A DNA stretch of 64,000 nt from Sphingobium yanoikuyae (GCF_034424525.1 NZ_CP139979.1:4983501-5047500); one strand, 5' to 3'. Positions 15,653-25,079 are shown, counted from the stretch's first letter. Notes: generated by a model from the letters alone, not told the origin. Numbers and translations: made by a program.

Positions 15653-17176
15653 TCAGGCGCGCAGGGGCAATAGCGGGGCGACGCGCTGCCTGGCATGGCG
15701 GCGCATTATCTCCGCCAGGATCAGGATCAGCAGCAGCGTCGCGCAATTCTGCATGAAATAGAAGGCCCAGCGCGATCCGCCATTGAGGTAGAGCAGCGAT
15801 TCCACATAGATCACGACCAGCGGCACCGAGGCCGGATTGTTCCGGAGCGCGTTGAAGATCAGCCGCTGGCCCAGTCCCACCAGGGCGCCGACGAAGATCA
15901 GGCCCAAAAAGCCGAAATTCCAATAGGCTTCGGTCGCCGGCTTGATGGGAATGCCCCAAGTGTCCGGCGCGAACGTGTCGATCGGTTTGCCCAGAAACGC
16001 AACCCAGTTCACATAGATGAAGATGTTCTTCGGCTTGTCCGGCCAGAAGGCGCGGGGAATGGGAAGGGCGAGCACCGAGAGATAGCTGCGGCCCGCCAGT
16101 TCGCCCATATGATCCATCGCCTTGATGACGGCGATGTCGCCTTCCTCGGCCCCGCGCTTGTTGGTTTCGGACTGGCTGGCCTGCACCGCTTCGAGCAGGC
16201 CAGCGCCGGAGAAGACCGAGAAATTGACCTGGGTGGCATGATAGTCGCGGCGCAGCATGCCGAGCATGCCGAAGATCACGAAGGCGAACATGCCGGCGAT
16301 CACCAGCGCCTTCTTGGGAATGGCGCGTGTCTTGAGCGAATAGATGACGATGATCGACAGCAGCAGGATGACGAGGCTGCTGCGCGACCCGTCGACCAGC
16401 CAGTAGATCGGCATCAGGCAGAGCGCGAGCAGCGCGAATTGCCAGGGCAGGCGCCGGCCGGGCGCGGCCGCGACCCACAGCATCAGCGCCACCACCGACG
16501 TCTTCACCCAGGCGAAGATCGCGCCATAGCCGGACAGGGTTTCATGTCGCCCCTTGTAGAAGGAGAGGATCTGCTGTTCGAGGCCACCCCGTGCCATGAT
16601 GAAGACGAAGCCGATCAGGATCGCCGCGATCAGATAGCAGGCCGAAGCGGCGGGAATATAGCGGTCGATCTGGCGCCGATAATTGATCCTGACCGGCCCC
16701 TTCGACTTCAGCGCCATGAAGCCGAGATAGGAGAAGGCGAGGAAGATCGAGCAGATGATATCCAGCTTGATGTTGAGATTGGCATATTGGGCGCCGCCCA
16801 TCCCCCACAGGAAAACGGAATAGCTGGTGCTGGTCGCCAGGAATTGGCGATTGGCGGCCAGCAGGGGCAAGAAGATGTGGCCGGGGTCGAACACGACCGA
16901 GAAGGCTGCGTCATAGAGCGCGGGAAAGGCGAGCGGATGGAAGATGCCGACGCGGCGCATGAACAGGATCGGGAAGAACAAAGTCAGCTGATAGAGCGCG
17001 TTGCTGATGCCGCGGGTGAAGATCAGGGCGGCCCCCGTGTCCATCACCATGGCGTTCACCGGCGGGGTGATAATCCGGTAGACCAGCACATAGAGCGCGA
17101 TCGCCCACCAGAGCGCGCGCGAGGGCTTTTGGGTCAGCGCGGTGAAGAAATCAGGGGCGGGATATGTCTGGGTCAT
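15653..17176 (-). CDS. Wzy-like oligosaccharide repeat-unit polymerase
   Basis: 507 residues, about twelve membrane segments, with a large loop near residues 340-440 (AGLLEAVQASQSET to PRAFWPDKP) as in O-antigen or EPS polymerases. The open frame continues upstream, but the start at 17176 overlaps the acetyltransferase stop as ATGA. It is at the end of a six-gene run (ugd, epimerase, flippase, glycosyltransferase, acetyltransferase, polymerase), which supports a role in polymerising lipid-linked repeats at the periplasmic face. Wzy proteins have little sequence conservation, so the call rests on topology and context. Confidence 0.78.
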   Translation of the reverse strand: MTQTYPAPDFFTALTQKPSRALWWAIALYVLVYRIITPPVNAMVMDTGAALIFTRGISNALYQLTLFFPILFMRRVGIFHPLAFPALYDAAFSVVFDPGHIFLPLLAANRQFLATSTSYSVFLWGMGGAQYANLNIKLDIICSIFLAFSYLGFMALKSKGPVRINYRRQIDRYIPAASACYLIAAILIGFVFIMARGGLEQQILSFYKGRHETLSGYGAIFAWVKTSVVALMLWVAAAPGRRLPWQFALLALCLMPIYWLVDGSRSSLVILLLSIIVIYSLKTRAIPKKALVIAGMFAFVIFGMLGMLRRDYHATQVNFSVFSGAGLLEAVQASQSETNKRGAEEGDIAVIKAMDHMGELAGRSYLSVLALPIPRAFWPDKPKNIFIYVNWVAFLGKPIDTFAPDTWGIPIKPATEAYWNFGFLGLIFVGALVGLGQRLIFNALRNNPASVPLVVIYVESLLYLNGGSRWAFYFMQNCATLLLILILAEIMRRHARQRVAPLLPLRA

Positions 17177-17676
17177 GGCTGCTGCTTTCCGCGCTGGGGC
17201 TGCTCTGGCCGGATGATCGGTTCGATGGCTGGCGGGATCAGGACCGCGCCGTCGGGCAGGTCGCAGGCCACCACCTGATTGGCGCCGATGCGCGACCGGG
17301 CGCCGATCCGCACCGGCCCGATAACGATGGCGCCGGGATAGAGGACGACATCGTCGCCGATGACCGGATAGCGCGGATCGTGCCGGCTTTTGCGGCCCAG
17401 CGTCACATGCTGGTAGAGGGTGGCATTGGCGCCGATGACGCAGCCCTCGCCGATCACGATGCCGACGGGATGGGGCAGGATCAGCCCCGGACCGATGATG
17501 GCCGTGGGTGAGACGTAAATGCCGAACCGCCTGACCAGCCGGCGGGCATGATGGCGCGCGACCATCTGGTGGACAAGGCCGGAGCGGCTGCCGGCCCGTG
17601 TCGCGGCATAGATCCAGCGGGCGGCGACGGCCTGGGCATAATGATAGCGGGCGAGCCGGCGCAGCAATGCCTTCAT
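17173..17676 (-). CDS. Serine-acetyltransferase-like left-handed beta-helix transferase
   Basis: 167 residues. A short basic N-terminus is followed by hexapeptide repeats (PTAIIGPGLILPHPVGIVIG, then ANATLYQHVTLG and GDDVVLYPGAIVIGP). The HPVGIVIG and QHVTLG motifs are typical of CysE-type enzymes. Here the CysE N-terminal helical domain is missing, as in EPS-cluster acetyltransferases. Substrate: probably a sugar in the repeat unit, with acetyl-CoA as donor; this is inference from context. It overlaps both neighbours by four bases (glycosyltransferase upstream, polymerase downstream). Confidence 0.85.
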   Translation of the reverse strand: MKALLRRLARYHYAQAVAARWIYAATRAGSRSGLVHQMVARHHARRLVRRFGIYVSPTAIIGPGLILPHPVGIVIGEGCVIGANATLYQHVTLGRKSRHDPRYPVIGDDVVLYPGAIVIGPVRIGARSRIGANQVVACDLPDGAVLIPPAIEPIIRPEQPQRGKQQP

Positions 17677-18842
17677 GGCCGATGCGCCGGCACGAGATCG
17701 GCAAGCGCCCGGAGCGAACTGCGTCGCGCGGCCAGGATATCGTCTCTCGAAAAGCTGCGGCCCATGCGCAGATTGTCCCGTGCCTCGCTGGCCAGCGAGC
17801 GCGGCGGCGTATCGATGACCGCCGCAATGATCGACAGCAGCGCTTCGACATCGCCGGGCCGGTGGAGCCGTTCGGCGCGCAGCAATTCGGGGGTGCCGCC
17901 GGCGGTGGAGCCGATCACGATGCGGCCCTGGTTGAGCGCTTCGATCACGGCGCGGGGCAGGCCCTCCTGGAAACTGGGTTGCAGATAGATGTCGACGTCG
18001 CCCAGCCACCGGGCGATGGCGTCGCCGGGCGGCAGGGTGCCGATGAACCGCACCTCGTCCTGCAGGCCCAGCGCATCGCGCAACTGGAGCAGGGTGGCGG
18101 GGTCGCCTTCGCCCACGACCTCATAGCGCCAGCGGAGCGATGGGCGTTCCCGCTTCAACTGGTGCAGGGCGCGCATGGCGATGTCGATGCCCTTCAGCCG
18201 CGTATGCAGCGCCCCGATCGTTCCGAACCGGATGATGTCGGAAAAGCCGTCAAATATCCGGGTGGCGGTGACCGGCGGCAATTCCACGTTGGATGCGACA
18301 TATTCCAGGCCATGGGTGGGATAGCGTTGCTGGAGAAAGGCGCGCGTCACATAGCGCGCAACCGGCGCGTCGCGGATGACGCGCCGGTTGCGCCGGGTGA
18401 AGAGTGGGGCGTAGAGGCGGGCGATCTTCGAACCATGGTTCCATAGTGCGTCCCACGGGCATGCCACCACCTCCACCAGATAGGGCTTGCCGTGAAAGCG
18501 GGCTGCGGCGCAGGCGATCAGCGCGGTTTCCGAAGGCAGGCGCGCGATCACCACATCGGCCTGCTTGACCGCGGCGAAGACCGCCTTGCGGGCGTCGCGC
18601 ATCCCGCGCAGCCGATCGACGCCGCGCCGGGCCGGCAGGAGCTGAAAATCGACGCGCGGGCCATCGGACCGGCGCTGGCCGGCCGGATCGGGCAGGGGAA
18701 TGGCGCGGCTGACCACGGTCAGCTGCTCGAAGACATCGAGATAGCTTTGCCATGCCGAATAGGGGAATTTCCCGCCGATGGTGAAGACGGCACCGTCGGC
18801 AGAGCGACCGAAAATATGATCGACGGCAAAAAGGGCTTTCAT
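17673..18842 (-). CDS. Glycosyltransferase, GT4/GT1-like (GT-B fold)
   Basis: 389 residues. The N-terminal Rossmann half begins MKALFAVDHIFGRSADG. The C-terminal half has the GT4 features: GTIGALHTRLKGIDIAMRA, then VGEGDP, FIGTLPPGD, and the nucleotide-sugar motif QPSFQEGLPRAVIEAL ending GSTAGGTPELL. Cytoplasmic, adding a sugar to the lipid-linked repeat. It overlaps the acetyltransferase start by four bases and follows the flippase gene by 31 bases. Sugar specificity cannot be read from sequence; glucuronate or galacturonate donors are supplied by the same operon. Confidence 0.88.
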   Translation of the reverse strand: MKALFAVDHIFGRSADGAVFTIGGKFPYSAWQSYLDVFEQLTVVSRAIPLPDPAGQRRSDGPRVDFQLLPARRGVDRLRGMRDARKAVFAAVKQADVVIARLPSETALIACAAARFHGKPYLVEVVACPWDALWNHGSKIARLYAPLFTRRNRRVIRDAPVARYVTRAFLQQRYPTHGLEYVASNVELPPVTATRIFDGFSDIIRFGTIGALHTRLKGIDIAMRALHQLKRERPSLRWRYEVVGEGDPATLLQLRDALGLQDEVRFIGTLPPGDAIARWLGDVDIYLQPSFQEGLPRAVIEALNQGRIVIGSTAGGTPELLRAERLHRPGDVEALLSIIAAVIDTPPRSLASEARDNLRMGRSFSRDDILAARRSSLRALADLVPAHRP

Positions 18843-18873
18843 CGCGGCTGGCTCGTTCCGGGCTGGTTGCAGG

Positions 18874-20100
18874 TCATGGGCGGACTCGGCTGTGCCCGGC
18901 CTGGATGAAGGCGCGCACGAACAGGAGCAGGACGATCATTTCGATCGCTGCCCGCGCGAGCGCGATGCCGATCCCGCCGCCGGTTGGGGCGATCAGCGCG
19001 GAGACCAGCAGGTAGAGCAAGGTCGAGGCAATGAAGACGAGCGCGCAGAAGCCTTCCTTCCGCAGGCTGGTCAGCCCCACCTGGACCAGTACGCGCGACG
19101 AGGCGGCGAAGGGGACCATCAGCATCTGTGCGGCGAAGATGCGCGATCCTTCGGCCAGGTTCGCCCCGAACATGATGGGATAGCTGATCCCCGCAAGGGC
19201 GATCGTCACGGCGCTGGCGCACAGGTAGAAGCCGCCGATGCCGATGACATAGCGCCGGATGTCGCGATAGGCGGCACCCGGATCGCCGGCCATCAGCCGC
19301 CCGATCCGCGGCAGGAGGACGCGGGTCAGCGGCACCGTCGTGTTGATGGCCGCGGTGGTCAGCTTTTCGCCGGCCGCGAAATAGACGACCTGCAGCGGAT
19401 CGGACCATATCGCCAGCGCAACTACGCTCCACCGGTTGGTGAGCGATGGGAAGCCGGTGAAGAAGAAGAAGCGCAGCGACAGCGCCAGCGACGCCAGCAG
19501 CGCGCTGGGCGAGGTCAGTCGGAAGCCATAGCGCCTGCGGGCGAGCAGATGGCCGTAGAGGGCGGCAGCCAGCAGGGGGATGACGAAGAGCCACAGCGCC
19601 AGCAGCGCATCGGCCGGCCCCCGGACCAGGGCCAGGATCAGCGCGAAACTTGTCAGCGAACAGGACAGGTCTATGCCGGCGAGCGTCCTGGGCCGTTCCG
19701 CCGCGATATAATACCATGAGGCGGAAAAGCCGTAGGCCAGCCCGATCGCGAGCGCAGCGACATAGGCGCCGCTGTCCGCCAGCAGATCGACATAATGGCA
19801 GATGATGGCCAGCCCCGCGGCGACCAGCAGAAACATGACAGATCGGCCGAGGCAGAGTTCGGACAGGACGGCGCCGGTGACATGCCGGTCGCCGCTGGCC
19901 AGTTCACGCACCGACATCAGGCCATAGCCGAATTCGACGAAGGCGCTGCACATCAGCCCCACCGCCATCACGGTGGAGAAATAGCCCATCGCGTCGATCC
20001 CTAATGTCCGTGTGAGATAGGGATAGACCAGCAACGGCGCCGCATAGCGCAGCAATTGCGAGATGGAGGCGAAGGCGAGATGGGAACTCAGCCGTGGCAT
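18874..20100 (-). CDS. Wzx-like lipid-linked oligosaccharide flippase
   Basis: 408 residues, about twelve to fourteen membrane segments, starting RLSSHLAFASISQLLRYAAP. The early LLVYPYLTRTLG motif is typical of polysaccharide transport (PST) family flippases. ATG 20100 was preferred because AAGAGG precedes it; ATG 20136 is in frame but has no ribosome site. The role by family is moving the undecaprenyl-linked repeat across the inner membrane. It sits between the nucleotide-sugar genes and the glycosyltransferase in the same run. Confidence 0.88.
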   Translation of the reverse strand: MPRLSSHLAFASISQLLRYAAPLLVYPYLTRTLGIDAMGYFSTVMAVGLMCSAFVEFGYGLMSVRELASGDRHVTGAVLSELCLGRSVMFLLVAAGLAIICHYVDLLADSGAYVAALAIGLAYGFSASWYYIAAERPRTLAGIDLSCSLTSFALILALVRGPADALLALWLFVIPLLAAALYGHLLARRRYGFRLTSPSALLASLALSLRFFFFTGFPSLTNRWSVVALAIWSDPLQVVYFAAGEKLTTAAINTTVPLTRVLLPRIGRLMAGDPGAAYRDIRRYVIGIGGFYLCASAVTIALAGISYPIMFGANLAEGSRIFAAQMLMVPFAASSRVLVQVGLTSLRKEGFCALVFIASTLLYLLVSALIAPTGGGIGIALARAAIEMIVLLLFVRAFIQAGHSRVRP

Positions 20101-20184
20101 CGGGCCTCTTGTCGATAGGGCGCGCTCGCCGGTCATGACGCGTCTGTCATGCGAGAAGGCCGGCGCGCGCCGAGGGCGGGGGCG

Positions 20185-21207
20185 TCAGAGCCGGTAATAG
20201 TCACGATACCAGGCAACGAAATTGCGCACCCCCTGCGCGATCGGGGTCGAGGGGGTGTAGCCGGTGAGATCGCGGATCAGGCTGGCATCCGCCCAGGTCG
20301 CCGGCACGTCGCCTGCCTGCATCGGCATGAGGTTGCGGATGGCGTCCCGCCCGGTGGCCTCCTCGATCGCGGCGATGAAGTCGGTGAGTTGCACTGCCTG
20401 GGAATTGCCGATATTGACGACGCGGAACGGCGCGACCGGCGACTGGCTGTCAACTTCGCTCTGCGGGGCCTGAACGTCCTTGTCCGGTCCCTGGTGCGGG
20501 ATCGCGTCGAGCAGTAGGCGGATGCCCTGGACCAGATCGTCGATATAGGTGAAGTCCCGCCGCATATCGCCATAATTATAGACGTCGATCGGCTCGTTGC
20601 GCAGGATCGCCTTTGTAAACTTGAACAGCGCCATGTCGGGACGGCCCCAGGGGCCGTAGACGGTGAAGAAGCGGAACATGGTGGTCGGTAGGCCGAACAG
20701 ATGGGCATAGCTGTGCGCCATCGCCTCGGTCGCCTTCTTGGTGGCGGCGTAAAAGCTCAGCTGATGGTCGGCCTTGTCAGTTTCGCGATAGGGCATGGCG
20801 TCGTTGGCGCCATAGACCGATGAGGTGGAGGCCAGCAGCAGATGCTGTGGCGGGAAGGCGCGCGCGGCTTCGAGCAGTTCGAACGTGCCGACCAGATTGC
20901 TTTCCAGATAGCTGCGCGGATTTTCGATCGAATAGCGCACGCCCGCCTGCGCGGCGAGATGGACGACTAGGTCGGGGCGATAGTCGCGGAACAGGTCCAT
21001 CAGCAGCGACGGGGTTTCGATCGACTGGTTCACCACCGTGAAATGGGGGTTTTGCAGCAGCAGAGACTGGCGGCGCTGCTTGAGGCCGACATCGTAATAA
21101 TCCGAAAGATTATCGATGCCGATGACATGAAATCCGTCCTGGAGCAGGCGATGGCACAGATGATAGCCAATGAACCCTGAAGAACCGGTGACGAGAACGG
21201 TTTTCAT
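20185..21207 (-). CDS. UDP-glucuronate 4-epimerase type NAD-dependent epimerase
   Basis: 340 residues of the extended SDR family. The NAD motif TGSSGFIGYHL is at residues 7-17, the catalytic Ser/Tyr/Lys set includes Tyr153 and Lys157 in FYAATKKATE, and HLAAQAGVRYSIENP and TVYGPWGRPDMA are characteristic of UDP-glucuronate epimerases (LpsL, Cap1J). It therefore probably converts UDP-GlcA to UDP-GalA. The ATG overlaps the last base of the ugd stop (TGATG), matching a two-step UDP-Glc to UDP-GlcA to UDP-GalA route. Confidence 0.88.
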   Translation of the reverse strand: MKTVLVTGSSGFIGYHLCHRLLQDGFHVIGIDNLSDYYDVGLKQRRQSLLLQNPHFTVVNQSIETPSLLMDLFRDYRPDLVVHLAAQAGVRYSIENPRSYLESNLVGTFELLEAARAFPPQHLLLASTSSVYGANDAMPYRETDKADHQLSFYAATKKATEAMAHSYAHLFGLPTTMFRFFTVYGPWGRPDMALFKFTKAILRNEPIDVYNYGDMRRDFTYIDDLVQGIRLLLDAIPHQGPDKDVQAPQSEVDSQSPVAPFRVVNIGNSQAVQLTDFIAAIEEATGRDAIRNLMPMQAGDVPATWADASLIRDLTGYTPSTPIAQGVRNFVAWYRDYYRL

Positions 21208-22373
21208 CAATCAACTCCGTAGATGTCGCGGGTGAATATCTTTTCCTCGACATCGGCGAGGTTCGGTGACTTGCGATTGGCGATGATCACGCTGCATCGT
21301 GACTTGAATTCATCGAGATCGGCCAGAACCTGCGATCCGAAGAAATCGGGGGCGCCCAAAGTCGGTTCGTAGATCACGACCTCTATCCCCTTGGCCTTGA
21401 TCCGCTTCATGATCCCCTGGATCGCGCTCTGGCGGAAATTGTCGGAGCTGGCCTTCATGACGAGCCGGTAGATGCCGACCGTGCGCGGCTGCATCGCGAT
21501 GATCTGGTCGGCCAGGAAATCCTTGCGGGTGCGATTGGCGTCGACGATCGCGGTGATCATGTTCTGCGGCACGTCGCTGTAATTGGCGAGCAACTGCTTG
21601 GTATCCTTGGGCAGGCAATAGCCGCCATAGCCGAAGGACGGATTATTATAATGGTTGCCGATCCGCGGATCGAGGCTGATGCCGTCGATGATCTGGCGGG
21701 TTTCCAGGCCGCGGTGCAGGGCGTAGCTGTCCAGTTCGTTGAAGAAGGCGACGCGCATCGCGAGATAGGTGTTGGCGAACAGCTTGATCGCCTCCGCCTC
21801 GGCCGGATCGGTCAGCACCGTTTCGATATCCTGGCGGATGGCGCCCTGGCGCAGCAACTGGCTGATGACCTGGCCCAGCATCGATTTTTCGCCCACGACG
21901 ATCCGCGAGGGATGGAGATTGTCGTGCAGCGCTTTCCCTTCGCGCAGGAATTCCGGCGAGAAGATGATGTTGTCGGTGCCGAACCTGTCGCGCATCGCCT
22001 GGGTGAAGCCGACCGGGATGGTCGACTTGATGATGATGATCGCCTGCGGGTTGATCCGCGTGACCTGGGCGATGACCGCCTCCACGCTGGAGGTGTCGAA
22101 ATAGTTGGTGGTCGGGTCATAATTTGTCGGCGTGGCCACAAGGACGAAATCCGCGCCGGCACAAGCCTGGTCGAGGTCCAGCGTGGCCGACAGGTCCAGG
22201 TCGCGGGTCTGCAGATAGTCTTCGAGATCGGCATCGACGATCGGGCATAGGCGCGCATTGACCGCATCGACACGGTCCGCAGCGACATCGACGGCAATGA
22301 CATGATTATGCTGAGCAAGCAGAACTGCATTTGAAAGGCCGACATAGCCCAGCCCGACTACCGCTATGTTCAT
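21207..22373 (-). CDS. ugd: UDP-glucose 6-dehydrogenase (short Ugd type)
   Basis: 388 residues, the length of E. coli Ugd and shorter than the ~435-residue alphaproteobacterial type. NAD site [16 protein letters not shown] at the N-terminus; [17 protein letters not shown] and the catalytic Cys253 in [14 protein letters not shown] are all present. It oxidises UDP-glucose twice to UDP-glucuronate in the cytoplasm. First gene of the minus-strand run that ends with the polymerase at 15653, so its upstream region probably drives that operon. Confidence 0.94.
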   Translation of the reverse strand: MNIAVVGLGYVGLSNAVLLAQHNHVIAVDVAADRVDAVNARLCPIVDADLEDYLQTRDLDLSATLDLDQACAGADFVLVATPTNYDPTTNYFDTSSVEAVIAQVTRINPQAIIIIKSTIPVGFTQAMRDRFGTDNIIFSPEFLREGKALHDNLHPSRIVVGEKSMLGQVISQLLRQGAIRQDIETVLTDPAEAEAIKLFANTYLAMRVAFFNELDSYALHRGLETRQIIDGISLDPRIGNHYNNPSFGYGGYCLPKDTKQLLANYSDVPQNMITAIVDANRTRKDFLADQIIAMQPRTVGIYRLVMKASSDNFRQSAIQGIMKRIKAKGIEVVIYEPTLGAPDFFGSQVLADLDEFKSRCSVIIANRKSPNLADVEEKIFTRDIYGVD

Positions 22374-22650
22374 GCGTAATCCCTCGATTCCTGTCAGATA
22401 TGTGATTTTGTCATGAATTCATGGCGCGGCGGCGCGTGGGGTTTCCTGATTTGCGGGACGAAATCGCAGAATTGCGCCGCATCCGAACGCCGTCGCGTGA
22501 ATGCAGCGCAATTCCTCTCTCCCTTCCATGACGAGATTGAGCATACGCGTTCGTATCCGATCGTCAACGATAGAAATCAACTTGATTGATATTTACGAAT
22601 CATTGCGAATCAAATAGGCGTTCCGTCGAATGCTGTTGAGCGGGGGCTAT
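22374..22650. promoter_or_regulatory. Divergent promoter region between ugd operon and a glycosyltransferase
   Basis: 277 bases with no gene, between two divergent EPS genes. The stretch 22550-22615 is very AT-rich and contains an inverted copy of ATGATTCG (22596-22603) and a second CGAAT-type repeat right after it (GCGAATCA at 22605-22612). It should hold promoters for both directions and is a candidate MucR target; no -35/-10 pair could be assigned with confidence. Confidence 0.5.
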
Positions 22651-23850
22651 ATGAAGATCGTACACATCATCACGCGGTTCATCCGGGGCGGCGCCGACGA
22701 AAACACCCTCTATTCCTGCAACGGCCAGGCCGAGCAGGGGCATGAGGTCTATCTGATGTATGGCCGGGAAAATCATGCGGACATATTGGGACGCCTGCAT
22801 CCCGACGTCCGGCCCATCTGCATCGATGCGCTGGTGCGCGAGGTCAGCCCGGTGAAGGATCTGCAGGCGCTGCTCGACATGGGGCTGCGCCTGCGCAAGA
22901 TCCGCCCCGACATCGTCCATACCCATACCAGCAAGGCCGGGTTCGTCGGGCGGCTGGCAGCCATGTTCTCGCAATCGCCGATCATCGTCCATGGCGTGCA
23001 TATCCTGCCCTTCCTGAATGTCGGGCCGATGGAACGGCGCATCTATCTGGCGTGCGAGAAAATGCTGTCGCCGGTAACCGACGCATTCGTGGACGTCAGC
23101 GCGGGCATGAAGACGGAATGTCTGGTCAACCGGATCGGCGACGAGGACCGGCATCATGTCATTCCCAGCGGCATGGACGTGGCCGCGTTCCAGCAGGCCG
23201 AGCCGCTGAGCGAGGCGGAACTGGCGGTGATGGCCGAGGCGCCGGTGATGGGATGGGCGGACGCGCAGGTGATGCTGATGGTGGCGGCGTTCGAGGAGCG
23301 CAAGCGCCATGTCGAGTTCCTCGATATCTTCGCGCGGATCGTGGCCGCCAATCCGCGGGCCTGCCTGCTGCTGGCCGGGGCTGGGCCGCTCGAACCGGCG
23401 ATCCGCGCGCGGATCGAGGCGCTGGGGCTGGCCGGCCATGTCCGGGTGATCGGCTTCCGCAAGGATATTGCGCGCTGGATCAAGACCGCGCAGCTGTGCA
23501 TCCTGTCGTCCGAACGCGAAGGCTTGCCGCGCGTGATCGTCCAATATGCGCTGGGCGGCAAGCCGATCATCGCCACCGACCTGCCGGGCATCGATTTCAT
23601 CGTCCAGAATGACGTCACCGGCTTTCGCGTCGACACGGTGGAGGCGATGGAGCGGCCGATCAATCTGGTGCTGAGCCATGAGCCGACGTCCGAACGGCTG
23701 GAACAAGGGGTGCGGGGCATCGACCTCAGCCCCTGGAGCGTATCGTCGATGAACGAGCGGCTCGAAGCGCTCTATGCCGATCTGTGGGACCGCAAGATCG
23801 GGCCGCGGCAAAATGGCGCGGAGGCCTTTCCCGCGGTCCGGCAGGCCTGA
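22651..23850 (+). CDS. Glycosyltransferase family 4 protein
   Basis: 399 residues from ATG 22651 (GCGGGGGC upstream); an earlier ATG at 22630 has no ribosome site. The N-terminal half starts MKIVHIITRFIRGGADENT with the GGA loop of GT4 enzymes, and DIVHTHTSKAGFVGRLAA is the classic acceptor-side motif. The C-terminal half has VAAFEERKRH, LLLAGAGPLE and the donor motif SSEREGLPRVIVQYAL with GIDFIVQNDVTG. It is a cytoplasmic sugar transferase acting on the EPS repeat; the donor is not known. It is followed by a strong terminator. Confidence 0.9.
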   Translation: MKIVHIITRFIRGGADENTLYSCNGQAEQGHEVYLMYGRENHADILGRLHPDVRPICIDALVREVSPVKDLQALLDMGLRLRKIRPDIVHTHTSKAGFVGRLAAMFSQSPIIVHGVHILPFLNVGPMERRIYLACEKMLSPVTDAFVDVSAGMKTECLVNRIGDEDRHHVIPSGMDVAAFQQAEPLSEAELAVMAEAPVMGWADAQVMLMVAAFEERKRHVEFLDIFARIVAANPRACLLLAGAGPLEPAIRARIEALGLAGHVRVIGFRKDIARWIKTAQLCILSSEREGLPRVIVQYALGGKPIIATDLPGIDFIVQNDVTGFRVDTVEAMERPINLVLSHEPTSERLEQGVRGIDLSPWSVSSMNERLEALYADLWDRKIGPRQNGAEAFPAVRQA

Positions 23851-23878
23851 GCCGCAGCGGGCGCTGGTCCGGCGGGCC

Positions 23879-23911
23879 TGCGCCCAGGGGGCTTGCCCTG
23901 GCGCATTTTTT
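23879..23911 (+). terminator. Intrinsic terminator after the GT4 gene
   Basis: A GC-rich stem (TGCGCCCAGGG against CCCTGGCGCA, one bulged C) with a six-base loop is followed by TTTTTT. It lies 28 bases after the glycosyltransferase stop and ends only 19 bases before the uppP start, leaving little room for a promoter between them. Confidence 0.85.
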
Positions 23912-23930
23912 CATGTGAGAGCAGCGGCGC

Positions 23931-24773
23931 ATGGACGATCCCGCACTCTGGTTCGAAGCGGCATGTCTCGGCCTGTTGCAGGGACTTACCGAATTTCTTC
24001 CCGTCTCGTCGAGCGCGCATCTGCGGATTGCGGGCCTGTTCCTGGGCTCCGGCAAGGATCCGGGGGCGGCGTTCACCGCGATCACCCAGATCGGGACGGA
24101 GGCGGCGGTGCTGCTCTATTTCCGGCACGACATCGCCCGCATCGCCTGGGCCTGGCTGCGGTCCTTCCGGCCTGGCCCACAGGGCAAGCCCGGCGATGTC
24201 CGCATGGGCTGGCTGGTCCTGCTCGGGACGGTGCCGATCGTCGTGCTGGGCCTGGCGTTCCAGCATGCGATCGAGCATTCGCTGCGCAATCTCTATTTCA
24301 CCGCGTCGACGCTGCTGATCTTCGGCGTTGCACTGGGGCTGGCGGACCGGTTCGGGGCGAAAGTGCGGAAACTCGAACAGTTGAGCCTTGGCCATGGACT
24401 GGTGCTGGGGCTGGCGCAGGCGATGGCACTGATCCCCGGCGTGTCGCGGTCGGGTGGGACCATCACGGCGGGGCTGATGCTTGGCTATACGCGCGAGGCG
24501 GCGGCCCGCTATTCCTTCCTGCTGGCGGTTCCGGCGGTGCTGGGGTCGGGTTTCTACCAGCTCTGGAAAAGCTGGGGGCAAGCGGGCGGCATCGGCCTGG
24601 GGCCGACATTGCTGGCGACGCTGATCGCCTTCGCCGTCGGCTATGGCGTGATCGTCGCCTTCCTGAAACTGGTCAGCAGCCGCAGCTATCTGCCCTTCGT
24701 CCTCTATCGCCTGATATTGGCGTCATGCCTCTTCGCGCTGCTGGCGACCGGCAGGATCGCGCCGATGTCCTGA
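23931..24773 (+). CDS. uppP: Undecaprenyl-diphosphatase
   Basis: 280 residues, eight predicted membrane segments. The BacA/UppP signatures are intact: LTEFLPVSSSAH with Glu21 and His30, and PGVSRSGGT in the second half. The enzyme removes a phosphate from undecaprenyl pyrophosphate, recycling the carrier used by peptidoglycan and EPS synthesis; it also gives bacitracin tolerance. It closes the EPS locus, which fits the need for carrier recycling. A terminator ends 19 bases upstream, so its transcription start is either very close or the gene is read through the terminator. Confidence 0.95.
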   Translation: MDDPALWFEAACLGLLQGLTEFLPVSSSAHLRIAGLFLGSGKDPGAAFTAITQIGTEAAVLLYFRHDIARIAWAWLRSFRPGPQGKPGDVRMGWLVLLGTVPIVVLGLAFQHAIEHSLRNLYFTASTLLIFGVALGLADRFGAKVRKLEQLSLGHGLVLGLAQAMALIPGVSRSGGTITAGLMLGYTREAAARYSFLLAVPAVLGSGFYQLWKSWGQAGGIGLGPTLLATLIAFAVGYGVIVAFLKLVSSRSYLPFVLYRLILASCLFALLATGRIAPMS

Positions 24774-24894
24774 GCTGGGGCGGATATGCGTCCGGGCGGT
24801 CCTGCCGATCTACATTCCGCGTCTTGGCGAAGACCGATGTTTCGACTAGGGCATCACCGATGCGCCGGTTCATGCTGGTGTATTGCATAACTGA

Positions 24895-25079
24895 CGCCGG
24901 TGTTCCGCAAGGAACTTAATCGGGAATGCGGTGCGGGGGCCTGGCCTCTTATTCCGCGGCTGTCCCTGCAACTGTAAGCGGATAGCGCGATGCACGAGCC
25001 CATAAGGGCAGCCACTGGACAGAGCGTCCGGGAAGGCGTGCATCCCGCAACGACCCGCGAGCCAGGAGACCTGCCGGCG
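24895..25079 (+). promoter_or_regulatory. Cobalamin (AdoCbl) riboswitch
   Basis: The conserved blocks of the B12 riboswitch appear in order: AATCGGGAA (24919-24927), TGCAACTGTAAGC, GCCACTGG (25012-25019), GGGAAGGC, and GAGCCAGGAGACCTGCC near 25060-25076. The closing helix P1 pairs CGCCGG (24895-24900) with CCGGCG (25074-25079). It precedes cobG by 194 bases on the same strand, so it should repress the cob operon when adenosylcobalamin is plentiful. The expression platform (terminator or ribosome-site masking) was not resolved; no T-run is seen, which favours translational control. Confidence 0.95.

Noticed and set aside
15695..17278. 527-codon plus-strand open frame
   Set aside because: Antisense to the polymerase gene; product is rich in charged residues with no ribosome site.
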